A stretch of 64,000 nt of DNA from Lunularia cruciata (GCA_948567375.1 OX419757.1:59458001-59522000), one strand, 5' to 3'; shown: positions 1 through 12,231, counted from the stretch's first letter. Made by a program: numbers and translations. The notes: generated by a model not told the origin, from the sequence alone.

Positions 1-186
1 TAAATCATATCTCTAGCTATTGGTTCTAAGGTTCTCAAGTCTATTTCGATTTATGCTCTATTTGTAGAAGTACTCTTTTGGTGATACTTCTATCTGATCT
101 ATTTTGACCATCATATATAACATTATTCTAGATGTTACCAAACCAAATTTCACATCTAGATCATATGGCTAGCTCATGGTATTACA
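1..186 (-). repeat. Family A LTR, cut by the window start
   Basis: This is the terminal part of a family A LTR, ending in the GTATTACA terminus at 179-186. It aligns closely with 48290-48473 and 61560-61746, and in reverse with 35091-35275. The minus orientation is taken from the copy at 35091-35742, where a TATA-like box lies near the 3' end of the LTR. The rest lies outside the window, so solo LTR versus element end cannot be decided. No purine tract is obvious next to it. Confidence 0.85.
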
Positions 187-376
187 TAATCTACTTCAAT
201 TTTACCAATCTATCTTGTGTGGCTTGTGCAAGTATTTATTGCTTAGAATCTATTAATTATTATATTGTTGAATTCTTCCCTTGTCAAGATTGGAATAATA
301 AATTGCTATTGAGCTCACTCTTCCCATAATTACCAACCTAGTTTTGCCACACCATTTAATTGACTTGAAGCCAAGA
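187..376. other. Unassigned AT-rich spacer
   Basis: No coding, RNA or repeat signal is recognised between the A LTR end and the F-like LTR. Confidence 0.5.
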
Positions 377-820
377 TGTGATGATATAGAGTTAAAAAAT
401 GTGTTAAAAAAGGCTAATAAGCCAAAACAAAATTGGCTAGAAATTCTAAGAATAATAGTTAAAAATTCTAAAAATGGTTTAGAATCATCTAGGAAGCTTC
501 TTGGTAGAGTATTCTCACATGAAGCACTTAGGAAGCTTCTTGGTGGGAAGCTTCTAGGTGCCTTCCAAGGATTGGGTAATTTGCACACCAAGTTAATGAC
601 TATTTTACCTTGTATGCCAAGTAGGTGACTTCTAGAAGGAAATTTCCTTAAGAATTTTCTTAGCTATCTTAGCTTGCACTCTAAGAAGTGGCTTTGAGAA
701 AGAAGATTAATTGGAAGTTTCTCAAGAGCCTTGTATTGCTTCACTATAAATACCAAAACCTAATCTCATGCTAGGCATTTAGAGTTTCTCTCATGTGGTA
801 CACACATGTTTCATTTTGGA
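377..820 (+). repeat. Diverged F-like LTR
   Basis: The start (tgtgatgatatagagtt) matches the family F start, and the body has the family's repeated AAGCTTCT/TTCTAGAA blocks. A TATA-like tataaatacc near 745 is followed by the conserved tgctaggcatttagagttt segment. The 3' end is unclear because similarity fades after about 800. No target duplication is visible. The copy is older or from another subfamily than the four clean F LTRs further along. Confidence 0.6.
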
Positions 821-2556
821 CGAGTTTTGAAGAAGAAGTGTCTTGCTGAAACCAAATGGAGAAGAAATGAGTGGAAACTTGTGTTTTGATCAAGCTTGAG
901 GAAGTCTACTTTGTATTGGAGGAAGAAGTACTCTGATTTGATCAGACCCGAAGAAGCTTACTTTGTGTCAGAGGAGGGAAAAACTTGGACCACACGTTGA
1001 AAGAGGGTTTCTTCGCATCTGAATGGAGGTTACAGGTCAGGATTACTGTGGGGGCTGTATCTCATGGAAAAAAAAGTCCAAATCATACGCGCTAAATCTC
1101 GTTGGAAGAGTTTCGTTTAGGGCTTTCCATAGCCACCAAAATTGTAGAGTTTGGAGGTCTATAGAAGAAGTTATAAGTATTTGAAGTTTTGGGAGTAGAT
1201 GTACAGAGTAGGTTAGTGTCGTCGGGTTGGTGTCTTTGGGTCTACAAGGAAGCAACTTGTTAGATCATGTTTAACCTCGACACCAAATTTAAACCGCTAT
1301 GGACAGAACCCATGAGAGACATAGTTGGGAGAGCTTAAAACCCTTAATTGGGTATAAGCTTTCTCCTACAATTCAAAAGCTTAATATTTGAAAAATCCAC
1401 TTTACCCTAGCCTAAATTCACTCCATAGAATTCCAAAATGAATTAACATAACACCATTGTAATAATCAATCACCTAACATAAGCTTCTAGATTATTCATA
1501 AACAATGTGATTACATGTATTAAATAATATATCCATATGAATAACAAAGAATCCATATTCAAACATGAGGAAAAATGAAATTTTTTTCAATGATTGGATT
1601 ATGTAATATATAACATATAATATAATATATTAGTGTAAAGTAAGAGATATTGAATATAAGGCTATAAGAAGAGAATAGATTTTTGGTATTAGGTTAATAT
1701 CCCTATATTTTAAATATAGAAAGAAAAAAATTTATCATAAATTTTAGTCTAATATTAAACTAATTTGTCTTCCACATATGATAATAAAGAGTATTGGACA
1801 TATGATAGCTATAAGAGGCATGAGCAACATTGAGTGAAGTTAGTATAATATCAACAAAGTTACAAAAATATATTTGGGTATAAATTTTATTTGTTTAGAA
1901 GGATGTATTTAAAAATATAAATATATTTAAAATATATAATATGATAATAAAAATTACCACTTAAATAACTAAAATTTATTTAATATTGGCTTAAGATAGT
2001 CTTGTTGAGGATAATTTTTCCATTTTACTCATTCTAACAAGAGCTTTCAAAAATCCAACCATCTCAGTCTTATAAGAGAATTATCGTCAACTCTCATATC
2101 TTCCTCATTCTAACAAAGGCCTTTGGAAATTCAAGCATCTCAATCTTATCTGAGAACCTGAAGGATAAGAGTCTCAACTTAGGTCATATGTCTCAAGAGG
2201 AACATGAAACACGAAAGAAAAATAGGCATTTTAATATAATCTTTGCTTGTTACCTTATTCAAGATGGTTCCTACAGGACCAAGAATGTACTACGCACTTG
2301 ATTAAAAAAGTAATTATGTTAAATAATGTCAATCTTACCAAAGAAAAATCTCCTAAGCTGTATAGGTGAGCCTCACATTTGGGTATTTATATCTTAGAAT
2401 ACATCTAAAATTGGCATATTTGGTTTAATTAGAATGATCTTGTTTAAATGCTTCTAAAGAAATTAAGACAAATCCAAGTGTAAAAATATTGAGTGAAGTT
2501 ATGTGAGTTGGTACTCAAACTAAGAATTAATATCTCAAAATAAGACCTTACTTTCT
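821..2556. other. AT-rich region without a recognised gene
   Basis: The part from 1400 to 2000 is very AT-rich with runs of ATATAA. A short purine-rich stretch with repeated gaagaag lies at 825-1000. No conserved protein motif is seen on either strand; the short minus reading frame near 1043-1255 resembles nothing I know. Confidence 0.5.
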
Positions 2557-2949
2557 TGTTATAATATGGAGTTAGCAAAAGATAAATATAGCTAACATGT
2601 CATAAAATTAGCATAAAGCTAGGTAACTTAAAAATGTTCTAGAAGCATATAGAAAGCTTCTTTGTGAGAAGCTTCTAAGAGGTTTCCAAGGATTGAGTAA
2701 CTTGTATGCCAAGTTGAGAACTAACTTAACTTGTTTGCCAAGTAAAGGCTAGCTTAGCTTGCACTCCAAGTAGTGTAGCTTCTAGAAAGAAATTTCCTTG
2801 GAAGCTTCTTGGGAGCCTTAGATCCAAGTTATCTATAAATATAAAAGTCCAAGCTCAAGCTAAGCATTTGGAGTTTTATTCCCTTGAGAAATCTAGTGTG
2901 ATCTCCCACTTTGATATTCCATTCTCTTATTTCTCTCTTTGAATTTTTA
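2557..2949 (+). repeat. 5' LTR of element E
   Basis: It starts tgttataatatggagtta and aligns with the 3' LTR at 10692. The shared body has AAGCTTCT/TTCTAGAA repeats, a TATA-like box (tataaatataaaa near 2832) and the aagctcaagctaagcatttggagtt segment. It ends just before a sequence resembling the initiator-tRNA primer-binding site. Confidence 0.7.
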
Positions 2950-2952
2950 GAT

Positions 2953-2964
2953 TTGTATCATAGC
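2953..2964 (+). promoter_or_regulatory. Primer-binding site of element E (tRNA-iMet type, decayed)
   Basis: TTGTATCATAGC lies three bases after the 5' LTR and differs at two of twelve positions from TGGTATCAGAGC, the usual plant primer-binding site complementary to initiator tRNA-Met. Confidence 0.6.
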
Positions 2965-3589
2965 AAGAATGGGATGTATAGAATATATGGACCACCAAAT
3001 CCATTTTGTCCAAACCATGGGGTTTTGATTTCCATGTACTACCAAAGAATCATTTTACACTTTGGGCAAAATTTTCTAAACATAACCATTTCATTCAATG
3101 AACCATTGATCGTTCTACTTGTAACTTATAAAAAGCTGTGGACATGTTGTATCTATGTATTAATTTAGATAATTGCATGTTAGTAGCTTAGTAGAGTAAT
3201 AATCATGGTGTCAATATCCTGAGCTATCATTGCTATGTAATATAGATTGAGCATCTTACTTGATTGTTAGAAGAGAGAGGTTATGATAGTCAATGATAAG
3301 AGCAAATACAAAGAGCAACATTTTGAGAAGAAGTTCACATTGATTTCCAAAGCCAAAAGTATATGAAGGCAAGAATGTATAAGGTGCAATTGAGAATTTT
3401 GTGTTTGATTGCAAATGTATTTTTGAAGTTATAAATATTCTAGATGAACAAAAATAGATTCTCTTAGCTTTGAGCCATTTAAATAGAGTGGCAAAACTAT
3501 GGTGACAACTCCTACTAGAGCAATCTTAATGGAAGTTTATTTTTAATCTTCAACATAGGAAGAATTCAAGGGAAAATAATTAGGCAATT

Positions 3590-4020
3590 ATAAGGAGTGA
3601 ATGTTGCACAAGCCATAGAATTGAAGCAAATTGGTGCTATAAATAACTACATCACTCAATTCCAAAAAACAATAATGAAAATTCTAGGGATACTAGAAGA
3701 TAAAGTGTTGGATTGGTTTGTGAGAGGTTTGAAATCACACATCAAATTAGAAGTAATCCTACACAAGCCCAAAAATTTGGAAGAAGCCATGTCATTGGTC
3801 AAGGACTTTTATTCCTTGCTTGGCACAACTTGGTGTTGACCTAGGCTTTCACACAAGCTACAAATAAACCACACATAGGTGGAGAAGCCAACACTTGCAT
3901 TGATGGAGATTGATATCATCTAATAGAGACCACTTGGCACTACATATAGAGAAAGATTGTGACAAAATGATTGTTGCTTCTATTGTCATAAAATTAGACA
4001 TTACTTTGCCAAATATACAA
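3590..4020 (+). pseudogene. gag fragment of element E
   Basis: The open stretch 3597-3839 encodes 80 residues of retrotransposon gag type, with a pattern of the kind IxxLE..VLDWFVRGLK. Further on, near 3973-4015, a zinc-knuckle remnant reads CFYCHKIRHYF: the first two Cys and the His are kept and the last Cys is lost. Several stops separate the pieces. Gag would form the cytoplasmic particle and package the element's RNA; this copy cannot. Confidence 0.65.
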
Positions 4021-4489
4021 CTTGGAATGTATGACCTTGACCCATTGCCCAAATGGAGTTTTTGGAGCATGAATTGATGCAGATTTTGTAGTGAGACAGA
4101 TGGTGTACAGAAGTGCTAGCCAACTTTCCTTGAGAAGAGAATCAATTTCAAGCAATAAAATTTTTGTTTTGAGCTCAAGAGATGAAGCAAGACCAATTTG
4201 GTGCAAATTGAAGGTGGAGTTGAGAACCCATTCTCACAAATTAGAGATTTGAAGATCCTTATCTTTTCAATTTGGCTTTAGTGGAGATTTAGCGGAGGAT
4301 TTGGTAGATAGCCAACTCCATGGATTTATGTCAAATTTTATGCCAGATTTTAGTTCAAGTTGGAGAAGCTTGGCCAGATGAGGATCAAGGAAACAAAGCA
4401 TCTGAATAAGAGATATTGAACCACTTATTGGGAATTGATTTGTTCTAACGAGATTGAAGGCTAGACTTTATGTAAGTTTGACATGCAAA

Positions 4490-5345
4490 GTATGACATCC
4501 GATCATGATTGTAAGTTTTTGGTGATTGTGGAGGTTTGTAGAATTTCATTTCTATATAATTAGCACATGAATTAAGTATTCATATTAAGGTAATATTTGG
4601 TAGTAAATTGATGATAGCAGATAGTAGAAAGGGTTTTGTATTTCATACCTCACATCCTATTGCATTCAAGATTGGGAAGGAGTATTTAGAGTGCATGAGA
4701 TTTCTAGTATCACTCTTATACTACAATAGCATTTTGGGTCATCCTTGGCTTGAACATCATAAGATTCAATTTGATAGGGCTCAATGATAAATTCAAGTAC
4801 AACACCAAGATAAGAATTATCAATTAGATTTTTTGGCACCTTTCAAAAAGACACTTAAGAGTAGTCAATCCCAAGATGAGAAGTTTGTGAGTATAGTGGC
4901 TATAACAAGCTTTGGAGGGAGATATTCATGTGTTGTATTGATTGATTTAGCCAATTGTACAAGGAGAATTTGATGAAATAAGAAGACTCAAAAGGAAATG
5001 GTTAATCATATGGTTCAAGAGTTTGTAGACTTGTTTTTGGATGATCTTTCAAAGATATTACACTTTGATTGAAGTATTTCCTTCAAGATTGAGTTATTGC
5101 CAAGTAATACTCTAGTTAGTAGACTAATATATCAATTAGAGAAGGATTTCATATGATATAGCACATCCTCTTGGGGAGAGTTGGTATTATTTGTACCAAA
5201 GGATGATGGAGGAATTATTTTCTATATTGAGTACTATAGGCTCAATAAACAAATTGTGAATAATGCATATCTCTTACCTCAAATTGAAGAGTTGTTGGAT
5301 CAATTAAGTGGAGCTTAATACATCTCAAAGTCTTCAAAGTGGCTA
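4490..5345 (+). pseudogene. Protease and N-terminal reverse transcriptase remnants of element E
   Basis: Near 4715-4785 the reading LLYYNSILGHPWLEHHKIQF matches the C-terminal end of retroviral-type aspartic proteases of gypsy elements. From 5011 to 5300 it gives EFVDLFLDDLS, then a kinked VPKDDGG...YRLNKQI segment, which are RT finger motifs. Stops are frequent, and the palm with YxDD is absent. Confidence 0.6.
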
Positions 5346-5414
5346 GATGGTAGATTCTAATTGACAGAGAAGATATGTAGAAGACTACTTTTTGTACAAT
5401 GTATGTCATAAAGA

Positions 5415-5849
5415 TTGGATTTGAAGATTCTTCCTAAATCTCCCATGATAACAACAATCAGATTGGTGTCAATAGACTCAAAGGTACACATAAAGTTCAA
5501 GGTTGCTTTACAAGAGGACCCCTTCTTTCATCTCATGCAAAGTCATCTTGTAGCACATGATAAGGAGTACAACACCTTTTCAATCAACGATGAGCTTCTA
5601 TTTTACACAAACCAAATATACAATCCAACTATGGGAGATCTCCAATTGATGCGACTTCAAGAGGTACATGACTTACCAATTTCTGGTCATATGGGTGTGA
5701 ATAAGACCTTGAGCACCTTACATTGTCAATGGTCATGACCAAACATAGCATAAGAGACTCAAGAGTTTGTTTGATCTTTTGAGAGCAGCAAATGCAACAA
5801 GCCAACAACCAAAAATTATGTAGACTACTCAAACCACTCCCCATTTAAG
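5415..5849 (+). pseudogene. Integrase N-terminus of element E, cut by element C copy 1
   Basis: The 107-residue open frame 5415-5738 has the segment before the integrase zinc domain, then RLQEVHDLPISGHMGVNKTL, where the two His of the HHCC domain are readable. The Cys pair is not intact. Coding similarity stops at the insertion of element C at 5855 and resumes after 9602. Confidence 0.65.
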
Positions 5850-5854
5850 AATAC

Positions 5855-8800
5855 TATGGTACCCACATTTTTTGGTTTTGGATAGTTTTAAGGAAAATTT
5901 CAAGAAGAAGTCCGTTAGTAAAGCCTAAAGAGTGCTAAATGGGAAAGAAATAAGAAGAAGCATGTGTTTGGGGCAAACTCAAAGTTGACATCGGGTCAAT
6001 ATCAAAGGACCCAGGAGGGACAAGACACAAAGACAAAGAAGGCTAGACTTTGTATCAGGCGGTGTGGTCTGATCCAAAGAACTGGTAACAAACTTTTTGG
6101 AGGCGGCTCAATCAAGAAAGTATGCGAGAAGAAAGTAATGGCATCGGGATCAAGAAGTTCTTGATAGTGACAGGGAACCAATCCCACATAATTGGTGACT
6201 AGAGAGGAGAAACAACTAAAGAATGACTGATCAGCACAGGACTATAAAATCAAGAGTTTTGTGAGAAAGTAGTGCAATGTCCAGACGCTACCCTGTCCCT
6301 ATTCAGAGTTGATCCAAAGTAATGCAAACTGCTCATTTGTAGGAAGAAGAGTGGGTTAGGATCTCGGGAACTATCTTTCACAAGAAGAAGGTGAGGAAAC
6401 ACATGATGACCCCAAAAGTGAGTAAGCAGAGTGCGGTGAGGGGACTTGCAATTTGGAGGTTAGAGTAATAGTGTGGATCAAAGTCTTGGCAAGACTTTGT
6501 ATCACGTTCTTGGCCTGGAACTAGAACTTCAAATTTCCAGGTTTCATGGTAGAAATTGCAGCGAGCAATTGCAAGGATGGACCAAAGTACAAGGGAAAGA
6601 GAGGAAACCCAGCTTGATGGACGGAGTTGGATTGGAGAGTAGTCCTAGGGAGAGAGGCATAAGAGGTAGGATATACCATCTTCTATTGGAAGTGTGATGC
6701 TTCAAAAGAGACTGCCAAAGTGAGAAACTCGTTCAATCAACCTTAAACCAAGAATGGGTATAAGGTGGATAGTTATAGAGACCCCGAGCGGAGAGGGATT
6801 GTAAGCACAATGATGGCAATGTTCAAGCTAGAGCAAACCACCTATGTTACGATGCAACAAGCGGTGTTCTTTTGCCAAATCTCTGCAAGAGAGGCAATAG
6901 ATTTGGTGAAATGTCTGCATCAAAGAGTAGGGCAGATGATTTTGGGGTGGAGGATGGATATGACACCGCATTATTTGTGCCCTTTGCAACGTATTTTTAC
7001 TTTGGGTTGAACTTGTTGACTTTAGAAGAAAGAAATTGAATGCACTCACACTTTAATCTGGATTTGCGGAAGGAGGCAGATGCAAATGTACGATATTATA
7101 TGGAGAGGATGCGAGATGGGGATGAGTACTACAAGAAAAGTGGGAAGGAGAAGATTGTAACAATTGACATCCCAAGGGCTAGAAATAGAACCAAGCCTCA
7201 AAGTTGCCTCATAGCAGTTCAGCCCCCAAAGGTGCCAAAGCTTAACCCAACTGCTGTCATGGTGAAGATGAAAGAATCCACGCCAGAATCCAAATAAGAG
7301 TTGGAAGGAGAAACTGGATCAAAGGGAGAAGCATTGGGAGAAGAAGAAGAGTTCACTCTGCAAAGTGAAGAATTGAGTAGTGGCAGTGAAGGTGAGGTGG
7401 AGGTTCAGCAAACCCAAAGGCCGATGGTGGATGCAGGGAAGCCGAGTCCAAAATTTTCTTTGATTGAATGGGGAGGTGAGAAGAAGAAGGAAGAAGAAGA
7501 AGTGGCACAACCACAAATTGCCAAACAAAAGAACAGCGTGCATGCAACCAAGGTGGGGCTCAATAAAGTTGTCATGGAAGAGGAGGAAAGCTCAGATGGT
7601 GAAACCTTGAAAGTACAAAGATCACGACTTAGGAAGGTGCAAGAAGTAGAGTTGTTGGAAGATGAAGACGAAGGCCGAGCCAATGACAAGAAATGTGAAC
7701 AAGTGGGATATTTGTCAAAAGTAGTGTGTTTGCTATTGGTGTTCTTGCTGCAAAAGAAAGTAGAGATGGTGAGTGCCAATCTTGATGTGCGTGATGAGTT
7801 GGCAGTAGTGAAGAAATGGAGTGCAAAAACCTCATTGTTGCAAAATAAGCTAACAAGAGTAGAGATGGAAGCCAAAGAACTTTGGGTTGAGGATATTCGG
7901 AGTAAGCACTTTGAAGTAATGAGGGAGGACTTAGTACAATGTCACAAGGAGGCAAAGGTGATGATAGCTTTGGTTGCGGTGTTGAAGGGAGAAATCATAG
8001 ATGTCGAGTAGAGTTAATACACTCAAAGGCAAGTACAATAGTGATGGAGCAGGAATTGGGAAGTCTCAAGGAGAAGGCCATTGAGAAAGATCAAGCCTGG
8101 TAGCAAGAGTTAGCAGAGCGCAGTAGAGAAGAAGATTGATTGCAAGGATTGGTGAGGGTAGCAAAGGAGCAAATCTCTATGAATCCAAGGGAGAAGGAGG
8201 CATTGAAGGCTGAATTTGAAGACAAGCTCCAGATGTATCGTACTGAATTGGAGGAAGAAAGAAAGAAGGAGAAGCTCAAGATTATAGGAGAAGCCGATGA
8301 GTTAATCAATGTAGTAAATGAAATCAAGGCAATGCTAAGCACAGAAGTTGAAGGTAAACTCAAGGAAGCAAGATTGCATGAGCTGAAATTATTGGTATAG
8401 GAGATGTGCAAGAGAAAGGCAAAGGACACAAAGTTGAACAATTTGTTAATTTTTCTGTGAGAACATGTAGATAGGAAGATGTTAGAGGTAGGAGACAATG
8501 TGTGTCTCAGATTGGATCTTGTTAGGATGGAGTTAGACAAACTTCGTAGTGAGGTACAAGAAGTGAAAAGACCCAAAGTAGTAGAAGTAGGAGTACAAGT
8601 GTCTTTGGAATTGTCATCTGAGACATTACAGAAGAGTGGAGTAGAAGATAATGAATTAGACAAGGTACCCACTAGTGCAATTGTAGTTTGTAGTGAAGAC
8701 ATTGTAGAAATAGAAGAGTTAGGAGTAGGATTGAGTAGACCCAAAGATGGTGAAATTCTTGAGAGTTCATTGGGTTTGGAAGTCAAAGTTGAGGTTGACA

Positions 8801-9597
8801 TTGGATAGGAGTGGAAACCAATTTTGAGATTTGAAGAGGTAGATATGAAGAGTTGCATTGTTATTTTGGATCTACAGGTTTGTAGAGTTGTTAGGAGTGG
8901 TATAGTTGTTTGTAATTGTGGAATGCTTCACTATTTAAAGGTGGCATTTGTAGTATATTGTTGTTTAGTATAAATTATTTCTGAGAAGAAATAAAGCAAA
9001 GTGCTGATTTTAGTGCTCGTTGCTTGAGCTTGATTCCGAGTATCAACTTTGTGTATGTATTTGTGAGTGTGTGGAGAACTCTGAAGTGCAAATCAGAGTG
9101 TGTTGGATGTTAGATTCCGTAACTTGATCTTCATTCTATGTGTTTGATCCTGAGTGAATTGCAATTGGAGCAATGCCTTGACAGATCTGAGAAGAATTGT
9201 AGTGTTTGTAGTATTTTACATTTGTGAGTGCAATGCAATGTTGATGTGAAGCAATTTCAATCAAGGAAGCTGTGCCTTCAGTGGAGGAGTAGAACACAAT
9301 TTTGAGGCAAAGTCATTTTGTAATGAAGTGTCATTTCAAGAGAATGGGAATCATCACAATCAAGATTGTTTGGAAAGAATTGATCGAGTTGTGATTAAGT
9401 GTGACCAATTGTTGTAGCAAGACTACAAGTCAGTGCTCTCTTTTGAATGCAGTTGCTACCTGAGAGATTGAAGACAAAATCAAGAAGGACTATATTGTTA
9501 CTTTGCTTCATATTTGACCAATTTTGAATCATATTTCTACAAGAACAAACTTTACTTACCTGAATACCGCAAAAGTGATATTTGCCGGGTTGTCACA
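5855..9597 (+). mobile_element. Family C element, copy 1
   Basis: 3743 bp, starting TATGGTACCCACAT and ending GGGTTGTCACA, flanked by a perfect 5-bp duplication AATAC (5850-5854 and 9598-9602). It shares its whole layout with the copies at 37624-43718 and 48924-52614: about 600 bp of 5' non-coding DNA, one long frame for an acidic coiled-coil protein, and about 770 bp of conserved 3' non-coding DNA. I find no direct terminal repeats, so it is not an ordinary LTR element. The ends (TGTNR-like in both directions) and the 5-bp duplication fit a retroviral-type integrase. The class is unresolved. Confidence 0.85.
6473..8808 (+). pseudogene. Family C coiled-coil protein gene, copy 1 (broken)
   Basis: It matches the best-preserved version at 49277-51821 along its length but is broken into pieces at 6473-6697, 6765-7010, 7040-7297, 7301-8011, 8140-8400 and 8479-8808. 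The order is a globular N-terminal region (TWITFYRKCDA-like, RDPERRGIVSTMMAMFK, TTYVTMQQAVFF), an acidic Glu/Ser-rich linker at 7301-7640, then long heptad-rich coiled coils at 7640-8400 and a C-terminal tail with KVPTSAIVVCSEDIVEI. I recognise no catalytic motif. A role as a particle or DNA-binding protein is only a guess. Confidence 0.7.
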
Positions 9598-10535
9598 AAT
9601 ACCCAATAAGAACATGTAAGTCTAGACCTCATCATACCCTTGCCAAAGAAGAATCAAGGCCATACGACAAATGTGGTATTTGTCAATAAGCGTAGCAAGC
9701 AAATTCAACTAACATCTATTATGGATAGCATAGATGCTCTAACATTGGCCTAAACTTCCTCAATATGGTCTTAAAACACCATGGGATGCCAAGAATTCTC
9801 ATCTCAATTGAGATCCTCAATTCATTGGTAAATTATTGCAAGCACTTTTCAAACTCCTTGGCATCAAGCTTACCTTATCTACAACCTATCATTTTCAAAT
9901 TGATGGATAAGTAGAATGTGAAAATTGCACTTTGGAGGAAATCTATGTGCCTTTGTCAGCCTTTGTCATACTACTTGATATACTTGTCTTGCGGCTGTTG
10001 AGTTTTCCTACAATAAATCCCAACATACAAGTACATGCTTCTCTCCTTTCTTTCTTAATGATGGGCAAGATCCACTCCCTCTAGATTCTCATCTTGCTCC
10101 ACTTCCATCTCACATCCTTTTACTTCCATCTTCTTGTCCAAGCTATATGCTTCCTTACACCAAGTCAAGTCTTATCTTCTTGTTGCTCAAAACCAACAAA
10201 AGAAATATGTTGATGGTCATTATGGTGATAAGGTTATGGTTTCCTCTACTGACTTTCCTCTCTCTCTTGACACCCAGGTTTGTAAACTTGTGCCCAATTG
10301 GGTAGGTCACTTTGATATAATGTAGATCATTCCTTGTAGTGCTTGTAAACTTTCCTTTCCTAGTCACATGAAAATCCATAGTGTCTTCCATGCTTTGAAG
10401 TTAAAACCCTTTGTTTCTAATCCATCTTCTTTTCTTACTCTCCTCCAACTTCCTTTTCCTCCAATCCTAGTTAATTACCATGAGGAATACAAAGTTTACT
10501 ATAGACTTGGGCGTTGTGGCATCCAATGTAGCCGG
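9598..10535 (+). pseudogene. Integrase core and C-terminus of element E
   Basis: Reading resumes after the element C duplication. Around 9830-9945 the frame gives FIGKLLQALFKLLGIKLTL, then STTYHFQIDG, a stop, and VECENCTLEE, which is the end of the integrase core. The DDE glutamate region is mutated. 10134-10325 encodes the C-terminal part (QQKKYVDGHYGDKVMVS, then LVPNWVGHFDI, the usual PKxxGPF site). 10467-10535 (YHEEYKVYYRLG) could be a worn chromodomain-like tail, low confidence for that part. Confidence 0.7.
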
Positions 10536-10691
10536 TAATGACACATTGTATAGAAGATCCTTCAGAAAGGGTATCTTCTTCATGATGCCACATAGGAGCC
10601 TTTTCCTCATTTCCAAAATGCATAATTTGCTATACAAGAGTTTGAAGGGTTCATGGAAACAAGGATATCATCAACTAGCAGTGGGAAAATA

Positions 10692-11125
10692 TTTACTAAT
10701 ATGGAGTTAGTAGAAGCTAACTACAGCTAATAGATTGTAGACTTAGCATATATTTAAGCAACTTAAAAAAAATTTAGAAGCATCTATGAAGCTTCTTGGT
10801 GAGAATCTTCTAGGGACTTTCCAATAAGGAACTTCTATATTCATAGCTTAGCTTGTATACCAAGTAACATAGCTTATACAAGCTTAGCTTATATTTGCTT
10901 AGGTTTACAAGCTCAGATTAGCTTGTATACCACAAAAATGGCTAGCTTAGCTTGCATTCCAAGTAACATAGTTTCTAGAAGGAAGCTTCTTGGGTGTTTG
11001 TACCTAGGTGGTTTATAAATACCAAATCCCAAGCTCAAGCTAGGCATTTGGAGTTTCATTCACTTGAGAGTTTTACTTCCACTTTGATCTTTCATTCTCT
11101 TACTTCTCTCCTTGGTCTTTTTTTA
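10692..11125 (+). repeat. 3' LTR of element E
   Basis: It pairs with 2557-2949 and is preceded by a purine tract (agcagtgggaaaata, 10677-10691). It contains the aagcttct blocks, a TATA-like tataaatacc near 11015 and the aagctaggcatttggagtttc segment, and ends at the T-rich tctttttttag. Confidence 0.7.
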
Positions 11126-12093
11126 GTTCCCATAAGTCCAAATTGAGACACAACTATATTTTGTACTTTAATAAAAGTATCTCATGCCCAAAGTAAGCGT
11201 TCTTAGTCTCAATAGATAGCCATTCAAAAGAGCTCTTTAATAAGACAAAGTTTGATGCAGATCTATGCGTATGGATCTCAAAACTTAAGTTTTACTATTT
11301 TTGTTAAGGTATAACTTTGAAGACCAAGATAAAAAGAGGTCCCAAGGACTCCAAAACTACAAATAAGATAAAAGGTATCCAAGATTAGCTTCAAAACCAA
11401 AGTTTAATGTTGGAAAATTTTGGAGTTGATCCACGTACAAGAGATGGATTCAAGGATTAGCACTAATGGGTATCTACAAACCTTAAGGTATAATGAAGGC
11501 CCAAGAAATAATGCATTGACCTTGCTCCTAGATTTAATGTTGGAGTAATAGTTCATTTTGACTAACTACACTAGATAGCAATCTAGCAAAGAGTGATATC
11601 ATTAGTTTGACTGAAGGTTTGAAGGCGTTTTGAAAATCCAGCCACCATATTCCAATAGTATCCCTTAGTGCTCAAGTAAACATCAATAGGCTTGTCTATC
11701 CCTCTCAAGTTTTTATGTCTCTTTTTAATAACCTCACAAGAATTGATGTTCTCACCTCAAAGCTACATGAGAGTGGCTCTATGTTTGAATTGTGTTTGTA
11801 GTCATTTTGACTACAAATGCTCTTCTTGAACTCCATCAATCCTCAAAAAGCTCCATACTTCCCTTGTTGGGACCCAATCCTTTGTAATTTTATCACTTAG
11901 CCTCTTCTTTTTGACAAACATACCTCACAACTTCCCCTTAAAACCCTTGAATGAGATTTAGCCACTCTCTTTCCATAGTAATATGTAAATGGTCAAGTTT
12001 TAGACCTGCTCATGAGTAAGCACAAGAAGAATGAATGGATCTAGGCTTTCCATCACCGACTCCATGAATGCAGCTCCAAATTGCACTACAATT
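11126..12093. other. Spacer without a recognised gene
   Basis: No conserved protein or repeat family is recognised between element E and the family A LTR. Frames are short and stop-ridden on both strands. Confidence 0.5.
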
Positions 12094-12197
12094 TGTAATG
12101 CTCTAAGGATAGGAGAAACCACAAGAGAAAGACAAGAGAAGAAATACAAGAGAAGCACAAGGCTTCATCCCTCAATACTTTGATACTCCAAAGGAGC
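12094..12197 (-). repeat. Family A LTR, left part (split by element D)
   Basis: It begins TGTAATGCTC and follows the family A LTR to the ctccaaaggagc site, where element D begins. The LTR continues at 19173-19678. Joined, the two parts make about 610 bp. The outer 5-bp flanks (caatt and tcatc) do not match, so this may be one end of a rearranged element and not a simple solo LTR. Confidence 0.75.
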
Positions 12198-12231
12198 TAT
12201 CACGCCATTTGTAGTGTTGCATCTAGTTACG
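12198..12231 (+). repeat. Stub of the 5' LTR of element D
   Basis: tatcacgccatttgtagt onward matches the first 34 bases of the 3' LTR at 18617 and of the solo LTR at 55125. Similarity stops abruptly at about 12231 and polyprotein-like sequence follows, so a deletion removed the rest of the LTR and the leader. Confidence 0.7.

Larger units (their letters stand above)
2557..11125 (+). mobile_element. Element E: decayed Ty3/gypsy retrotransposon with F-like LTRs
   Basis: Two related LTRs (2557-2949 and 10692-11125) bracket, in order, a primer-binding site, a gag fragment, protease and reverse transcriptase fragments, and the integrase, which is the Ty3/gypsy order. The element was later split by family C copy 1 at 5855-9597. 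The catalytic part of reverse transcriptase and all of RNase H are missing: the reading passes from the RT fingers straight to the integrase N-terminus near 5345-5415. No matching 5-bp flanks were found (tttct versus gttcc), so the outer limits are good to a few bases only. Confidence 0.8.

Noticed and set aside
8091-8858. 255-residue minus-strand open frame
   Set aside because: It is the shadow of the plus-strand coiled-coil gene of family C. The plus frame has the heptads and matches two other copies, while the minus frame is Ser/Leu/Thr-rich, as expected of a reversed Glu/Lys-rich gene.
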